A stretch of DNA of 64,000 bases. It comes from Paracyclopina nana. Taxonomy: Eukaryota; Arthropoda; Copepoda; Cyclopoida; Cyclopettidae. Shown here in pieces: positions 1 through 12,399 of this stretch. The stretch covers positions 16,938,501 to 17,002,500 of the forward strand of contig JAGUCH010000002.1 of the NCBI GenBank assembly GCA_019096065.1. The letters are read 5' to 3'. Numbering within the stretch: the first letter of the stretch is position 1; each line of letters begins with the position of its first letter. Under the pieces are notes generated by a model. It was not told the origin of the DNA. It saw nothing but the letters and a program-made list of their open reading frames with translations, and ran no database searches. Made by a program: the position numbers and the translations under genes.

Positions 1-1250
1 CTGAATGTTCGCCTAAATCACACCAGTTGGGATGCTCTCTTCTGTATGTCCATGAAGATGTCATGAGGAAAATGACCCTCACCAAGTCTATGAGGATACT
101 TAAGGGCACAAGCATTGTGAAAGCACAAGATCCTGGATTTTGGTAAGCTCAATTTTGATCTGCAATAGTGATTCCATATGACTGTATTCAACCATTTGCA
201 GGAACACTTGCTGTTGCAATGGGGATCCTTCCAACTCATATCTTGCCTTTGGCCCTGGATACCTCATCAAGCCTCGAGGCTCCCTTCTTGAAGTGGCTCA
301 ATGTGCACCTGCAACTGGAGTCAGAATTCGACTACAAATGGATGCTATGAGTCTCTTCCGGTGTGGTTCAATGGAGAACAGCTTGGACTTTCGGGATCCC
401 AAAACTAACATTCTTCTGGACACTTCTGCTTATGTGTGACTGTGACCTAGATTACAAAGTCCACAGGATTGGTCAGCTCTATGCAATGGACAATTTCTCA
501 AAGGGCCACAAGATCCATGTGATGAAAATGCCACAGTTGAGCAGCTCAGCCCAGCAAACTACAATGCCAACAACAAGACAGTTCTGAATCACCAGTTCCA
601 ATCCTCTGGAACATTGAAAGATCAGGCACTGCTATGGACCAATTTACGAATGCTCTCCTTTTTGCTTTCACCAAGAAAATGCTTAGCCAGGATGTCCAAT
701 GAAATGAATGTTGGAATGGGGATTTCAAGAGATGCAAGAATCTCATCAATGATGTGCTTTGCCTGAAAAGTCTACCAAATGCTCCAAGGCACATTTGAAC
801 AGTGTTGTTCCATGAGCATTTTCTGGTGAAGTATTCTGGAATGGTCTGTCTTTGTATTTTGGCCTTTGTGATTGCTCTGATCTTGATCACTTGGTTATTG
901 GCAATTGCAAAATCTATCGTGGTGAATGGAGTCCGACACAGTGTAACTGCAGTTGTTTGTTGCTCTGTTGTTTTTAGATGGTGTGGGACATTCTTGTTGT
1001 AATTGCAAGGGCAGTTGGACTAATTGGCCCCAAGAACTCAAGGTCCCATTGACATTGAAGCCAATTCAGTGGAGGAGCAAAGAAGTGATAACCCATCCTC
1101 CAAGCCCAAAACAAAAAGCTCGAATTGGTGGTGAAACTCAAAGAAGAGCAAAAAAACGAAGTGTCCCCACCTCCTAGACCGAAGAAGAAATCATCTGATG
1201 ACAAATACTGGTTTTGAGATGTTCAAACTGGCCAAAGATTGAAGAAGAAA
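1..1250 (+). pseudogene. Unresolved coding-like stretch, possibly a degenerate membrane-protein gene
   Basis: I do not recognise this. Short open stretches in different plus-strand frames look protein-like. About 3-146 ends at a good donor (GTAAGC). From about 201 a frame reads through a Cys/Gly-rich segment. At about 838-920 there is a strongly hydrophobic membrane-like run (core ILAFVIALILITWLLAIA), followed near 1047-1177 by a basic, Lys/Arg-rich tail. No single frame or clean set of splice sites joins them, and stops interrupt every reading. It could be a decayed gene, or the 3' part of a real multi-exon gene that enters from the left. No function is proposed. Confidence 0.25.
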
Positions 1251-1325
1251 GCTGTCAAGAACAATTATAATTCTCATTAATTTTTGTTACCATGAGAAGA
1301 AATAAAAATATATATAAGAATATAT

Positions 1326-2222
1326 GTGAGAGATTGGCCTGGATGAATTTGGGCCTGGTATACAGTATACCAAATATGTTTTTGCTTGGCCAACCCCTCC
1401 GGGTCCCAAGGGTGCCAGGGGAGTGAAAAAAAGCAGGATACATCCGGAGTCTTGGCCTCTGGGCCCCATTGATCTCTGTCCAGTTGCTGCTTACAGTGGT
1501 ACATTGGCTATATTAAGCCTGGCTGAATTTGGGCCTGGTATACAGTATACCAAATATGTTTTTGCTTGGCCAACCCCTCAGGGTCCCAAGGGCCAGGGGA
1601 GTGAAAAAAAGCAGGATCCATCCGGGGTCTTGGCCTCTGGGCCCCATTGATCTCTGTCCAGTTGCTGCTTACAGTGGTACATTGGCTATATTAAGCCTGG
1701 CTGAATTTGGGCCTGGTATACAGTATACCAAAAATGTTTTTGCTTGGCCAACCCCTCAGGGTCCCAAGGGTGCCAGGGGAGTGAAAAAAAGCAGGATCCA
1801 TCCGGGGTCTTGGCCTCTGGGCCCCATTGATCTCTGTCCAGTTGCTGCTTACAGTGGTACATTGGCTATATTAAGCCTGGCTGAATTTGGGCCTGGTATA
1901 CAGTATACCAAAAATGTTTTTGCTTGGCCAACCCCCCCGGGTCCCAATGGTGCCAGGTGAGTGAAAAAAAGCAGGATCCATCCGGGGTCTTGGCCTCTGG
2001 GCCCCATTGATCTCTGTCCAGTTGCTGCTTACAGTGGTACATTGGCTATATTAAGCCTGGCTGAATTTGGGCCTGGTATACAGTATACCAAAAATGTTTT
2101 TGCTTGGCCAACCCCTCCGGGTCCCAAGGGTGCCAGGGGAGTGAAAAAAAGCAGGATCCATCCGGGGTCTTGGCCTCTGGGCCCCATTGATCTCTGTCCA
2201 GTTGCTGCTTACAGTGGTATAT
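1326..2222. repeat. 180-bp tandem satellite, about five copies
   Basis: Five head-to-tail copies of a unit of about 180 bp. The same words recur at 1681, 1861 and 2041; one earlier copy is about 2 bp shorter. Each unit contains the near-palindrome GGTATACAGTATACC, a GGGTCCCA box and a GA-rich AGTGAAAAAAAGCAGGAT block. The last three copies are nearly identical, which suggests recent amplification or homogenisation. Because 180 is divisible by three, long spurious reading frames run through the array; these are not genes. Confidence 0.93.
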
Positions 2223-2505
2223 AAGTGAATATGGTTCAGCTAATGTGGACGGGTATAAAATATACCACAAATATTTTGAATTTGAATGCCCCTCATGGTC
2301 CCAATGGTGCCAGGGGAATGAAAATATACCAAATCTATCCAGGGTTTTGGGCTCCTGAAAGCCATTGAACTCTTATTTCTGGATGCTATGGTCTTATAAT
2401 ACATGAGCGATTTATAACTGGTGTGAAATATACCAATCACATAAGTCATGGGAAGGTATACCTCAGGGTATACCAAGTGATCCAGGGGAGTCATAAAATG
2501 TTTGA
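2223..2505. repeat. Diverged relics of the 180-bp satellite
   Basis: At least one and a half units, recognisable by the TATAAAATATACC, CCCCTCATGGTCCCA and GGTGCCAGGGGA words in the same order as the array to the left. They are much more diverged, as expected at the decaying edge of a satellite block. Confidence 0.6.
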
Positions 2506-3388
2506 TCCATGCATGATCAGGATCAAATTGTCTTTGTGATCTCTCTATAGTGGCTGTATGCCTTGTTTTCTAAAATAGTAATTTTTACCAAACTTTGGCT
2601 GCAAATTAAATGCTTATTTTGAAATATATATTCGTGCTTTCAACTCTCAGTGCTAGACCCAATCTTTATCTCTCCAACAAACAAAAAAAATCAAAAATCC
2701 ATCCAGGGTCTTGGGAGATATTTGCCATTTTCCAGCCCTACCAAAAAGGGATTTTTTGGCCATTTGACAGACAATTAATTCCCAAATTTTTTTTTTCTTT
2801 CCCAGCAAACATCTACCCTCCCAAGGTGTCAAAATGTGGGGGATAATTGATTTTGATTCCTTTCATGGGGCTGCTCTGGACCCAGTGGCCTTTCCCCATT
2901 GGAAAAAGCGACCACTCATTAAGGGCTTGATTTGACCACTCAAAAGTGGTCGGGTGGTCAAATTACCTTAACTAGACCACCAATCATATCGATCTGAAGG
3001 TACTAGACCACTTGACAGGATTTCACTTTTCGGGGGGCTGTATCACCACTAGCTGATTTTTAACAATACTGGCTGTTAAAACAGAAGCCATAAGACCTTA
3101 ACATTTTAAAACAGACCCCTTTTACGGTCAAAGTTATGCACCCAAATTGAGAGATCTAATTTTTGGAATTTCATAAGCAAGACTTAGCTAAGATGACTAG
3201 GAAAGGAGCGGCACAATTCAATATAACGTTTGGCACTTTTTATCTCCTTTCCTGGCCAATCTAGCGAATTGCTTATTATATAAAAAAGTTGGCCCTTTTA
3301 ATTTCATTAGGGGTTTTTGAAGCTCAAATCAGTGAAAAAACCTCGCCGAAGGGAGATAGAGATATACTTTGATAGACTTTCCCTTGAT
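2506..3388. other. Intergenic, no gene seen
   Basis: AT-rich sequence without a convincing reading frame. A short stretch at about 2925-3015 repeats the words GACCACT and GTGGTC in both orientations, so it may be a short fold-back repeat. I see nothing else to annotate. Confidence 0.5.
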
Positions 3389-3447
3389 GTGTTATGATTC
3401 AGTTTACCGATCCGACTCAGCTCTTTTATGTCAGCGAGTTTTCATAG

Positions 3448-3562
3448 ATCAGTGGTGGGAGCATAAGTTTCTAAATCAAACTGTCTGAGGTTCAAACCTA
3501 GGTCATGCTGTCACTTAATTCTAATTAGTAATTTCTTTCGAATTTAATTAGTTCCGTGGATA
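3448..3562 (+). repeat. tRNA-derived (SINE-like) segment
   Basis: It shows a box-A-like D arm (AGATCAGTGGTGGGAGCAT), a possible anticodon stem-loop (AGTTT-CTAAATC-AAACT) and a box-B-like T arm (GAGGTTCAAACC). An AT-rich tail follows, containing TTAGTTCCGTGGA. The same tail follows the tRNA-like segment at 5118-5240, which argues for a SINE family rather than a functional tRNA gene. Confidence 0.5.
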
Positions 3563-3855
3563 AAATAGCAAAGTCAAAAGGTGTCCAAGTTAAAACGTGG
3601 CAGCCATATTACATACTTATATTTTAGATATTCAATAAGCTTTTATGACTTGATAAAAAAGATAAATTATTTTTAACTGAGCTTACTAGGTTTGTTATAT
3701 AATGTAATGCGACTTAATTGTGTTTTAATTCAGCTTATCGATCCAATTAACTCAGTTCTATCTAAGCATTTTGTGGGATATTAATAAAAGTTCAATTTTG
3801 GGGGACATTAAGTGATTGTATACCCCTTAAATTCCATGGAACTAATCACAAGATC

Positions 3856-3922
3856 GTCTATCATAGCACTTTGTATCATAGGAAAATGTATCATAAGGAA
3901 TTGTATCATAGCACTTTGTATC
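3856..3922 (-). repeat. Inverted block of the 15-bp TATGATACA minisatellite
   Basis: About four units of the 15-bp repeat, here in reverse complement (TGTATCATA) relative to the long array at 4183-4745. The two blocks therefore form a potential hairpin with a loop of about 260 bp. Confidence 0.85.
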
Positions 3923-3925
3923 TGG

Positions 3926-4182
3926 AATCAGCTGCTTGTGGTTTTTGAGAGGCTAAGGATGAGATCATTTCATAACAAGGTCAAGAGATGACCTTGAAGG
4001 TCAGCCTTTGAGTCACAACCAAGCACATAACATCAGCCAGTCAAAATTTTGCAATTCAAACAAAGTTTTGATCAGCTGGAAACAGCTGCTTGGGTTTTTT
4101 AAAGGCTAAGGATGAGGTCATTTTAGAACAAGGTCAAGAGATGACCTTGAAGGTCAGCCTTGAGTCAAAACCAAGCACATAA
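3926..4182 (+). repeat. 100-bp direct duplication carrying AGGTCA half-sites
   Basis: About 3928-4028 and 4083-4182 are near-identical direct copies (shared words CAGCTGCTTG, GGCTAAGGATGA, ACCAAGCACATAAC). Each copy has three nuclear-receptor-type AAGGTCA half-sites: 3977-3983 (+), 3989-3995 (-) and 3997-4003 (+), then 4130-4136, 4142-4148 and 4150-4156. Regulatory function is only a possibility, because the sequence sits inside repeats. Confidence 0.7.
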
Positions 4183-4745
4183 CAAAGTGCTATGATACAA
4201 TTCCTTATGATACATTTCCCTATGATACAAAGTGCTATGATACATTTCCTTATGGTACATTTCCCTATGCTACAAAGTGCTATGATACACTTCTCTATGA
4301 TACAATTCCTTATGATACAATCCCCTATGATACAAAATGCTATTATACATTTCCTTATGATACAAAATGCTATGATACATTTCCTTATGATACAAAATGA
4401 TATGTTACATTGCCTTATGATACATTCCCCTATGATACATTTCTTTATGATACAAAGTGCTATGATACATTTCCTTATGATACAAAATGCTATGATACAT
4501 TTCCTTATGATACATTCCCCCATGATACATTTCCTTATGATACATTCCCCCATGATACATTTCCTTATGATACAAAGTGCTATGATACATTTCCTTATGA
4601 TACATTTCCCAATGATACAATTCCCTATGATACAATTCCCTATGATACAATTCCCTATGATACAATTCCCTATGATACAATTCCCTATGATACAAAGTGC
4701 TATGATACATTTCCTTGTGATACATTTTCATTGAGACATTTCCTT
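4183..4745 (+). repeat. 15-bp minisatellite array
   Basis: About 37 tandem units of a 15-bp motif, TATGATACA followed by a 6-base variable part, chiefly AAGTGC, TTTCCT, TTCCCC or ATTCCC. Variant units alternate in a higher-order pattern and end in a run of identical ATTCCC units at 4617-4690. The period is a multiple of three, so both strands carry spurious repetitive reading frames. Confidence 0.95.
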
Positions 4746-4978
4746 ATCATGCAAATCCAAAAAATAAGTTTTGGAGAAGTACATGCTTATAACTGTGAAG
4801 GCAATCAAGGAATCTGCTACGCTCTGTTTAGTAGGTTTGTACTTATATGCCTTTTTCGTGGAGCTGGACACATGCGCGTAACCCGTTTTTAGTTGCCATG
4901 TGAATATCACTGGCTCTCATGTGATGGCAGCCTGTGGTTCGGGAGCAATAAAATAGACTTTTAAATACAATATCTTTT

Positions 4979-5055
4979 GGGGTGCTCCTCTGGCACAATG
5001 GTTAGAGCCCTGGGCTCATGATTCAGCCGTCTGAGGTTCAAATCCCAGTCATTCC
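4979..5055 (+). repeat. tRNA-like segment with Met-type (CAT) anticodon loop
   Basis: A tRNA-shaped sequence: acceptor-like GGGGTG...CATTCC, D arm with box A (TGGCACAATGGTTAGAGC), anticodon loop CTCATGA and T arm with box B (GAGGTTCAAATCC). The T stem has at least one mismatch and the acceptor stem needs G-U pairs. I read it as a tRNA-derived repeat, though a diverged tRNA-Met gene cannot be excluded. Confidence 0.4.
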
Positions 5056-5117
5056 TTTACTTTTTCTGATTTCTTGATCAGGCTTAATTTAAAGTCTAGT
5101 AATAGCAGCAAAATCTC

Positions 5118-5245
5118 ATAAAGTTTTCATAGCTCAATGGTTAGAGCATTGGAAAGCTAATCCAACTGTCAGGGGTTTGAATCTAGGTAGGTCTTTACTT
5201 TTTTTCTAACTTCTTTGGAATTTGGATAAGTTCCATGGAATATGA
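5118..5245 (+). repeat. tRNA-derived (SINE-like) segment, Ser-GCT-like loop
   Basis: Box A (TAGCTCAATGGTTAGAGCA), a clean 5-bp anticodon stem (TTGGA/TCCAA) with loop AAGCTAA, and a weak box B (GGGTTTGAATC). A tail with AAGTTCCATGGA matches the tail of the segment at 3448-3562, pointing to one SINE family. Confidence 0.45.
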
Positions 5246-5581
5246 GGGGCATTAAATTACTTAAAAAATCCCTCAAATTAAGTTAAGTATTTAATTTCCC
5301 CCAAAATGCTTAAGAAAGAAATATGATGTAAAAGAGCCGAGTCGGATCGGTCAACTGAATTATAACACGAGGAAAAATCGTATTACAGCATATAAATATG
5401 TATTGCAGGTGCTCTGCATTACAAGTCACTTTTTCATCGAGTTTACGCAAGAGCTCCCAAAATGCAAAAGTTGCTTGTAATTCCCGCGGCGTGCAGTTTA
5501 GCAGTGCAGTGCACAGTGCACCGCGGTTGAGGACTTGAGGTAGCTGCTGATCTCGGCCCTGCTTTCCTGATGTTTCTCGGA

Positions 5582-5589
5582 TGACGTGG
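5582..5589 (+). promoter_or_regulatory. UPRE (ATF6/XBP1-type site) upstream of BiP
   Basis: TGACGTGG, an exact match to the unfolded protein response element bound by ATF6 and XBP1. It lies about 330 bp upstream of the end of the BiP 5' noncoding exon. Function is inferred from the motif and the position before an ER-stress gene. Confidence 0.7.
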
Positions 5590-5614
5590 AGTCAGTGGCA
5601 GCCGGTACTTTCAA

Positions 5615-5625
5615 CGTGGACCAAT
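5615..5625 (-). promoter_or_regulatory. ERSE-II site upstream of BiP
   Basis: CGTGGACCAAT is the exact reverse complement of the ER-stress response element II pattern ATTGG-N-CCACG. A second ATTGG follows at 5630-5634, giving an almost standard ERSE (CGTGG-N10-ATTGG; the usual spacer is 9). Another CCAAT (5799-5803) and CCACG (5823-5827) pair lies downstream with a 19-base spacer. Confidence 0.75.
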
Positions 5626-5979
5626 CAGAATTGGCCAACAAAGACTTGTAATGCACTCAGCGTTCCCAGCTGCGCACGCATTCTCACCTTTTATCAATGT
5701 GGCTTTTTTCGCATCGTTTTGGCGGAATTCAATTCATGACGCTCTGGAAGTGTTCGAAGCACTGTTACTCGGCACAAAGTGCTTGACGTTCTCATTCGCC
5801 AATCGAAGTTTCCCGTTGTCGTCCACGTTGTGTCGGAGGTTGAAGATTTGACTCCAGTTTCTAAGTTGTGAGCCTTCAAATCATTGCTGAAGCATAACAA
5901 AGCACAACAACAACAGAGTAAGTTGCGCCGTGCGATTTGGCGAGTTTTGAGCGCTTTATTTACATTCATATTTTACCAG

Positions 5980-8122
<2,143 letters not shown>

Positions 8123-8605
8123 GAGGCCGAAAGCGGAATCTGTAGCATTTTTCCAATTTTTAGCCCCGCCTGCAACATTCAATATTTGTTTCTGTTTTGT
8201 ACTGTGAATTTTCAAGCATACCCATGATGTTGATGGACATCAAAGACATTCCAAATCTGTGTGAGACCCAACTGAAGCAAAGAGATTTCTTCTGGAGTTT
8301 TGAAAAAATTCGATCAGAAGTGTGTTGTGGTCACTCATGATTCTCTCAAGAAGAACGTAAATTGCCACGAGAGGATGTTTCAGTGTATGAATGAAAGTGA
8401 TATAAGCGTATGGCAATATACAACTTATGCTGAAGTTTTTACTCAATTCTTGAGGTCTTTTATGTTAAGCCTTGTGAAAATTACTTAGGTCAAGGGTGTG
8501 AGGGCAACAAGGAAAGTTTTGTAAATATTGAGTCACTCTATACATAGAGATAAGTTTTTTGGCTAGACACGATACTTTTAATTTAGACTATTACTTTAAA
8601 AAAAA
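8123..8605. other. BiP 3' flank, no gene seen
   Basis: Presumably the 3' untranslated region of BiP followed by AT-rich spacer. No AATAAA is obvious soon after the stop codon. I see no coding signal on either strand. Confidence 0.5.
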
Positions 8606-8610
8606 ATAAA

Positions 8611-9440
8611 AGTGATGAGTGAGTCTAGTGGCACCAAAAGCTCTCTGGAAATGTTATGGACCATTTGGAGGGTCTACCCTGAGAGGCTCACTGTGCCCAA
8701 GGGTTATGCCCTTGAACAAGTGTGAGTGGAGAAATGGGCCTCCTAAGTTTAGTGAAATTCTTATGTAGTAAAACTTTGTGTCCATATGAAGCAACATATA
8801 TGCGCTCATTTTTAAAAGCCCACTTTCATACTTTTTGAAAAATCACTATCAAATATCATTAGAGTTTTCAAAATCGACCCAAACATATTTTTTAAAAGTA
8901 CCCCTAGTTCTGCCAAGACACAAAACAACAAGAATGAATACAGTTCACTACACATCAAAATAATAATTACATTTGATTTTTTGGTCATGAATCTCAAGTA
9001 TGTTAACAGTTCTGGATATACCCTTACTCTAACATTGCGCACAAAAAAGTGGGTTCAAAAAATGTTGCTTCACATGGACTCTAGGGTACAACCAAACCGC
9101 AAATTTTAAGTCAAATCAATATGACTATAAATCCAGTATATTGTAGAAACCATTAAAATTTATTTCACTCTTTTTATTTGTTCACTGCGTTTAGGCGGAT
9201 TTGCGTTTTGGCGGACTGCGTTTAGGCGGACTGCGTTTAGGTGGATTTGCGGTTTGGCAGATATACCCTCTTGGGCGTGCACAGTTTCGCTACATAAGAA
9301 TTTTCATATCTTCACTCCCAGGAGTCCAAGGGGAAAACCCTTAGGCACAGTGAACTCCCGAGGGCAGATCCTCCAAATGGTACATAACAGTTCCAGAGGG
9401 CTTTTGGTGCCACTAGACTCATTCTTCACTCACTTCACTT
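8611..9440. mobile_element. MITE-like element with about 100-bp terminal inverted repeats
   Basis: The left end (8611-8715: GAGTCTAGTGGCACCAAAAG..., then CACTGTGCCCAAGGGTT) returns inverted at 9322-9436 (...CTTTTGGTGCCACTAGACTC). An inner pair of inverted arms (about 8780-8830 and 9028-9080, AAGCAACAT/ATGTTGCTT) is nested inside. It is about 830 bp with no transposase reading frame, so non-autonomous. A partial extra end-like copy lies at about 9500-9590. Confidence 0.8.
9188..9262 (+). repeat. Short tandem repeat of GCGTTTAGGCGGA type
   Basis: Four to five degenerate units of about 16 bp (TGCGTTTAGGCGGATT and variants) inside the MITE-like element. Related units recur at 50046-50105, 55275-55345 (inverted) and 57193-57230, so the motif has spread as part of other repeats. 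Confidence 0.75.
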
Positions 9441-11290
9441 CACTTGAGATTCTAACCCAGGCACTTGTCTAAGATTCTTGAAATCGTGGCACTGAGAGCC
9501 TTTGAAAAAGTGTAGGGACCATCTTGTGTGGTTGCCCCTTGGTACTCACCATGCCAAAGGGTTTTACCCTCGGGAGGGGAGATTTTGGGCCTCAAAGTTA
9601 AAGGCAATTCAGGATAACTGGAGACCAGATTGAGGCAACTCTTATGAAACCATTTTTTGGTCTATAAGGTTGAGAGATTATTTTCAAAAGTTCCGCTAGA
9701 AGATCAATCTTTCAACTGAGGAATTAAATTCGCTTGTGAAAGGACCTTAAATCTTACATGAAAGATTCTATTAATTAAATACTTTAAAGAAGAGTGCAAT
9801 TGGAGGCAAACTTAAATTCATGCAAGCGTTTGAGGTATCAGTGTCATAACAAAGACATGCCATCTACCGACATATTGAATAAACACTTGGGAGTTGAGCT
9901 CAAAATCAGGTTTTGTTTCTATGAGTTAATCCACTTTTTAGAGCTTTTTTTATTATAAGTGGTAAGTTTTATTTCACTAATGCTTTGGTATATATCAAAT
10001 ATGGTTATCAAAGATTTTAACAGCCATTTTATTCTTGCGTCATGAAATGTAAAAATACTTTTAAAAGTTTCGTTAAACACTTAAACTCCAATTTTTATTT
10101 CACTTTTTTTAGGGTGGATAATTTTTTTAAATGGTTACTTTTTTTTGCTTTTGCATAGGAACAGGACTCTAACATCTTGTCATCAAGTGTCTCACCTTAT
10201 TACAGCCTTATGGACCTTTCCATGCGCTCACTTATGGTTTTGAGGTACAAAAAAATACACCTCACAAAACCGTTTTTGCAAGACCGTTTTCATTGTTTAT
10301 TTACGTTTTTAGTTTACTTTTTTGCTACTTGGCCATTGGCCAATTTTTTGTACCATCAAAAACCATTTTTGAGATATGTTTTTGGTACTATCACATGGAA
10401 ATGTCCTAAAACCATGTCGCAAAAGCGTGTGGTAACTCAGTTTTTTTCTTGTGCAGTGTCAGCTGAAAATCCCAGATGTTGCCCTAAAAAGGCCGCTGGG
10501 GGCGCTCTTCATCAATGTCATTGCTTTGATACTAATGACAATTGGTCATTTTGATAACAATTAGCCTTTCATCAAGTAGCTGTTTTCCTAGTAGCCTTTC
10601 CCCAGTATACACCATATGTAAAAGGATCAAAGTAGATTTAAAAATTATCTAAACAGTAGCATTACTTTTGCTTAAAACTTTCTGGTCATAAGAAGCTATT
10701 TTAATATACTCCTGGTGTCTTAGAGCTAGCAATACTTAATATATCTCAAATAGCCCAGAAAGCTTGTGACATGAAAAAAGTACAATGTTTATTATCCAAA
10801 TTATCAATATCATATTTGAGATGGGTGCGATTTACAGGGTGTGCCAAAGTTCCTTTTAATGCTGTGCCTTTTACCAGTATAACTTCAAAATGGAGTCAGA
10901 TTGGTAAACTGAATTAAAACACGAGGAAATAATTTTGCAGGGTTTGAAATGTCTAATTTTGGAACTCTCAATACGACATAATTTCCCACATCTTCAATGT
11001 TCAATTATCAGCCATAAATTGCAAATTGGTGGCGAAACTATGTTTTATAAGTGGCAGATTTCGGTGACCACTCGCACAAGTCATAGGATACATATTGATT
11101 TTTAAGGGGACAACTCCAAAGTAAGCTGCAAATGAAAGCCGATATTTTAGCAAAATATCGTGGTGGCAAAAACCTAGCCAAAATTGTTTGCAATTTTGAC
11201 AGGGGTTGTTTCATGCAGTCAGATCTATTTTGGCCCAATAATAATGTGAAAAGTTTATATGGAAAGTAGCTTGATTTGCTAATTCCTAGG
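9441..11290. other. Intergenic, repeat fragments only
   Basis: No convincing gene. About 10845-10885 (GTGCCTTTTACCAG with TTTTAATG) matches the terminal repeat of the element in the ebony intron at 34874-35456. About 10880-10930 matches the inverted ends of the 3.4-5.4 kb composite repeat. The rest is AT-rich and unassigned. Confidence 0.5.
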
Positions 11291-11298
11291 AGCAAAAT

Positions 11299-11905
11299 TT
11301 GCTACATATCTTTAAAAACCAAACACTTTTCCCAAGTTTTCTTAAAAGTTCTTGTAAAGTATTAGCACTCCTTTGTTTTATCCATGATGAGTTTATGTCG
11401 GAATCAGGGCAATATGTAACGTTAACTGCTTGAACACCTTCAACAAACCCAAATATGACACAGTTTTCCTGATGAGTATCACTCCTTTGTTTTACCAATG
11501 TTGAGTTTATGTTGATATGTGTCATTAACTGCCTTACCAACTATGTAAAATGAAGGTTATAGGGCAAGTTGGTGGTTTTTAATTAACTTAAGCATCAAGG
11601 GTTATTTTGGAGTAAGAGGGCCTATCCAGAAATTTTCCCAAATTTTCTGATAGCTAGCGTAACATGTTTGCACTCCTTTGTTTTACCCAGGTTGAATTTA
11701 CATCATTATGAAACATTAACAGCTTAAAACCATCTATATGTAGAAAACTTGAAGGTGTCACGGAAAATTGGTGTCTTCAATTTTACAAATGGGGCAAGGC
11801 AGTTAATGTTACATAATGACATAAATCTCATGTTGCTAAAACGTACAAGTTTCACTGAGGGTTATGTTGGCGTATGAGGGCTCAGAATTTCTGGTTGGGT
11901 ATGCT
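11299..11905. mobile_element. MITE family A, overlapping copies
   Basis: Family A is the commonest repeat here. Its ends read CCCAACCAGAAATTTTCCCA and its inverse. Inside, inverted words recur in fixed order: GTTTTACCCATGTTGAGTTT, TATGTCGTTATGTAACATTA, ACTGCC, then a central AAATTGGTATTTTCAATTTT region and the mirror words GGCAGTTAATGTTAC and CGACATAAACTC. One end variant carries GAGGGTTATTTTGG and TATGAGGGCTCAGAA. It has no coding capacity. Here two or three partial copies lie together and the last ends at TTCTGGTTGGG (about 11905). Confidence 0.8.
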
Positions 11906-12399
11906 ATTCTCAAAGGCACAAATGTGCATTTAAGGCTCACTTTCTAGGTCGTCCCTGCCCGCAACAGGTTTCAAGGTATATGCATTGTTTTTTATTTGCT
12001 GTCTGGTAGCCCAAAATATGCTGTAGAAAAGAAAACGGATTTGGTATAAGCATTGCTTCAATCTTGTCAATCTGATCTGCAATCCATATTTGACATCTGG
12101 ATTAGGTTTCTTGGAATGGATTCGAGTTTGAGCGAGGCACACCAAAATAACGGCAACATTGCATTCTAAAGCGTTTTCAATGCACAAAGGGATCCATCAT
12201 CAAGTGCGGGAAGCATGGATTGTGTGAACAGGAAAAAAATCAGATTTAGCTGTTGTATGTAGCAAGGGGTTCAACCCTATCAGCGGCGACGGTGAACTAG
12301 GTCAAACACACGTCGAAAAGCAGAATTAATCGCTATGAGGGCATTGACTTTAGCAGCAGAATGATATGAGCCTTTGGGCCACTACGTCACAACTTAACC

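Larger units (their letters stand above)
3390..5382. repeat. Composite repeat with inverted ends
   Basis: The left end (about 3398-3432, with GATCCGACTCAGCTCTTTTA) reappears inverted at about 5326-5375 (AAAAGAGCCGAGTCGGATC). Further inner copies lie near 3725-3780 and 5290-5320. A diverged fragment occurs at about 10880-10930. The interior holds tRNA-like segments and the 15-bp minisatellite, so this looks like nested insertions rather than one element. Confidence 0.55.

Noticed and set aside
1423-2224. Frames of 87-143 codons in the satellite
   Set aside because: The 180-bp unit simply stays open in one frame, and the peptide is an exact repeat of itself.
1326-4745. CRISPR array
   Set aside because: Repeats are contiguous, without unique spacers, and the genome is eukaryotic.
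4134-4892. Long repetitive open frames on both strands (up to 180 codons)
   Set aside because: They are products of the 15-bp minisatellite, whose period is divisible by three, and show no non-repeat sequence.
4979-5055. Functional tRNA-Met gene
   Set aside because: Stem mismatches, and similar tRNA-like heads nearby point to a repeat family; kept only as a tRNA-like segment.
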